This document shows positions 62,240-64,000 of a stretch of DNA of 64,000 nt, in pieces. The stretch is from NCBI GenBank assembly GCA_022822005.1, contig JAJECO010000035.1, positions 17,119-81,118 of the forward strand. The letters run 5' to 3'. The stretch comes from Candidatus Poribacteria bacterium (GTDB lineage: Bacteria; Poribacteria; WGA-4E; PCPOR2b). The translations under genes were made by a program, and so were the position numbers. How positions within the stretch are numbered: position 1 is the stretch's first letter; each line of letters opens with the position of its first letter. The notes below the pieces were generated by a model, which ran no database searches, was not told the DNA's origin, and saw nothing but the letters and a program-made list of their open reading frames with translations.

Positions 62240-63703
62240 ATGAAAACTTTGTGCTATTATATCATTTGTCTGTCGCTTCTGCTTATCGCCACCAACGCCC
62301 CTGCTCAGGATGAAGTCTGTGATATTCCGCCACTTGATCCGCCAGTTATAAAACGTATCGAAAATCGCACCTTCCCCTCCGTGTTCCAGGCATGGGACCA
62401 TGTCCAAAATATGGATCACTTGCCACGAGACCAACGCTTTGCCCTGCACGACCTGTTTTTTAGTCCGTCTTTCGCGTTGTGGTTGGGCACCCCAATAGAC
62501 CCTACCCCAGGTCTCGCCACCTCGCTAACTGGCTATCCTTTAGAGGGATCTACAACTCACCAGAAATGGCTCAATATAAATCCCAGTATGGTTCTTTTAA
62601 GGGACATTCTTATACATAATCATTTTACCGAGGAGGCATTTCCTCCCGATTCAGAATTTTGGGTGCGGGACGAAAACGGCAATATTGTAAAAGACACCGG
62701 TGTTCCCCTTATCAATTTTCTGCTTCCCGAAGTTCAAAGTCTGATTGTAGAGCGTGCGCTTGGCGTAGAACGATGCGGCCTTTTTGATGGTGTTGTGTTT
62801 GACGGTTTTTCTCGCAATGCAACAAACTTTATAGGAAGAAACTTCCACCCTTTTACCGATGAAGAGATAATCCAAGCACATCTTAATATCCTTAAAGCTG
62901 TTCGCTCACAAGCGCGTGAAGATTTTCTTATCTTGGTTAATGGAGGCAGAGATAAGGCAACGCGCTACGCCGAGTATGTTAATGGCACATTTATGGAGAC
63001 GGGCAAAGACTACCCCGGCGGATACACCCACGACGGACTCAAGGAGATTGAAAGCACCCTCATCTGGTCAGAACAGAACTTTAGATACCCTCAGATTAAC
63101 TGTCTTGAGGGTTGGGGCATGAGTATCGAACCGCCCGACGGCCCCAACAATCGACGCTGGATGCGCGTCTTTACCACCATGAGTCTGACCCTTTCCAACG
63201 GTTATGTGTTGTACACCATTAACAGAGGTACGCCTAGCGATGCTGACTGGGATCTGTGGTATCCCTTTTGGGATGCTAGTATGCCTCCCCTTGATGCACA
63301 TCACTGGCATCTGTGGTACTCCTTCTGGGATGCCGACTTGGGACGTCCTGTCGGTCCCAAAGCCCAACAGTATCAGAACATTGAGGGAATCTATATTCGT
63401 GAATTCACCAACGGTTGGGCAGTCTATAATCGCAGTGGTAGTCCGCAGGAGATTTCCCTGCCAGAATCGGCGACAGGGACCTCCAGTGGGAATAGTGGCA
63501 TCACCCACCAACTGCCTGATTTAGACGGCGAAATGTACCTCAAGATCAAAAATCCCGCTGATGTCAACGGCGATTGGGAGGTCAACGTCTTGGATTTGGT
63601 GCAGGTTGCCAACGGACTCGGTACAGCCGCGCCAGACACCAATGGTGATGGGGTGGTCAACATTCTGGATCTGATCTTTGTCGCACAACAGTTCAGTCAG
63701 TAA
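62240..63703 (+). CDS. secreted putative glycosyl-hydrolase-like / dockerin protein lacking LRRs (paralogue 5)
   Basis: A 487-residue paralogue without the LRR block. The signal peptide (about 1-22) is joined straight to DEVCDIPP, exactly where the barrel-like region begins in the others. It keeps LFDGVVFDGF and TFMETGKDYPGGY. An in-frame duplication gives two similar phrases, DLWYPFWDASMPP and HLWYSFWDADLGRP, about 25 residues apart. The dockerin is of the first type (DVNGDW, DTNGDG). It has AAGGAG and its own extended -10 promoter. Confidence 0.8.
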   Translation: MKTLCYYIICLSLLLIATNAPAQDEVCDIPPLDPPVIKRIENRTFPSVFQAWDHVQNMDHLPRDQRFALHDLFFSPSFALWLGTPIDPTPGLATSLTGYPLEGSTTHQKWLNINPSMVLLRDILIHNHFTEEAFPPDSEFWVRDENGNIVKDTGVPLINFLLPEVQSLIVERALGVERCGLFDGVVFDGFSRNATNFIGRNFHPFTDEEIIQAHLNILKAVRSQAREDFLILVNGGRDKATRYAEYVNGTFMETGKDYPGGYTHDGLKEIESTLIWSEQNFRYPQINCLEGWGMSIEPPDGPNNRRWMRVFTTMSLTLSNGYVLYTINRGTPSDADWDLWYPFWDASMPPLDAHHWHLWYSFWDADLGRPVGPKAQQYQNIEGIYIREFTNGWAVYNRSGSPQEISLPESATGTSSGNSGITHQLPDLDGEMYLKIKNPADVNGDWEVNVLDLVQVANGLGTAAPDTNGDGVVNILDLIFVAQQFSQ

Positions 63704-63769
63704 TTATTATTCCGCTCTACCCTCCTCCCGCTAACAAAACAGATTCGTAACAGTGTGCCTGAAACAATT

Positions 63770-63860
63770 TAGGGCTATTCAGTTTTAGGTTTATTACGCA
63801 TTTTGTTTGAAAAGTCAGAGTCGGGAAGTCGGGATTCGGAGATCCCTCCTACAGAAAAAC
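63770..63860. mobile_element. MITE copy C (same family as 10811 and 14803), cut by a second element
   Basis: TAGGGCTATTCAGTTTTAGG begins it, as in copies A and B; the middle is shorter (GAGTCGGGAAGTCGGGATTC, then CTCCTACAGAAAAAC). The expected right end, TAAATGACCCTA, is broken at TA by the element starting at 63861. Confidence 0.7.
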
Positions 63861-64000
63861 TATGGTGAATTCTACAATTACTTATACACCTTCGATGTAC
63901 GACCAACCCCCTAAATCCCCCTTGTCAGGGGGACTTGGGAAACTTTTCGAAGGTCAGAGCTACTGGCAAATGTCCACTTATTTCTATAATTCACTATAAA
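63861..64000. mobile_element. TA-flanked inverted-repeat element inserted in MITE copy C
   Basis: The left end reads TA then TGGTGAATTCTACAATTA; the right end, just before the window edge, is ATAATTCACTA then TA, an imperfect inverse. The final bases TAAA agree with the interrupted TAAATGACCC of MITE C, so the target duplication is TA, as for IS630/Tc1-type elements. The element has no coding sequence and ends essentially at the window limit. Confidence 0.65.

Overview
The window looks like a chromosomal segment of an uncultured, sponge-symbiont-type bacterium, most probably Candidatus Poribacteria or a close relative. This is inferred from gene content, not from any database search: three phytanoyl-CoA dioxygenase-like enzymes, two Gfo/Idh/MocA oxidoreductases, an enolase-superfamily dehydratase, a DUF3500 protein, and a run of secreted leucine-rich-repeat/dockerin proteins. 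Base composition looks moderate and coding density high, and most starts have a clear AGGAG-type ribosome binding site. I recognised no rRNA, tRNA or CRISPR array.

Layout. 1-9.4 kb, mostly + strand: small-molecule catabolism (oxidoreductase, lectin-like protein, mannonate dehydratase-like enzyme, PhyH), a DUF4416 protein, an S1/P1-PLC-like secreted hydrolase, an overlapping methyltransferase-like/radical-SAM pair and a DmpA-type peptidase. 9.4-16.3 kb: a K+ channel with TrkA domains, a secreted unknown protein, a D-threonine-aldolase-like PLP enzyme, a degenerate amidohydrolase, a VOC protein, queF and a protein with two tandem Hfq/Sm-like domains; two copies of a small inverted-repeat element with 9-bp target duplications lie here. 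16.5-32 kb, - strand: a giant TPR protein, ECF sigma/anti-sigma pair, Ig-like lipoprotein, dprA, two tandem toroid-fold proteins, a methyltransferase, and a TolB-like propeller. 32-42 kb: truA, PhyH, GNAT, aldo/keto reductase, DUF3500, then a housekeeping block on the - strand (rho, rpmE, PhyH, prfA, prmC, SpoU methyltransferase). 42-48 kb: an ABC ATPase and a two-gene unit of a nuclease-RecQ helicase fusion plus a membrane-anchored coiled-coil protein. 48-53 kb: enolase-superfamily enzyme, HAD hydrolase, a possible glycosidase-like protein and a second Gfo/Idh. 53-63.7 kb: five tandem paralogues with signal peptide, LRR, putative glycosyl-hydrolase-like and dockerin modules. The window ends in one small element inserted inside another.

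How the genes fit together. The metabolic genes suggest uptake and breakdown of sugar acids and related compounds, with several secreted carbohydrate-facing proteins. The five LRR-dockerin paralogues look like a surface or secreted set that evolves by duplication and module exchange. The best candidate for an undescribed system is the overlapping pair at 43799-48071 (PD-(D/E)XK-like nuclease + RecQ helicase, then a coiled-coil protein with a C-terminal membrane anchor), which has the architecture expected of a phage-defence unit. The tandem Hfq-like protein at 15535-16191 is a second candidate. All functional assignments rest on motifs read by eye.
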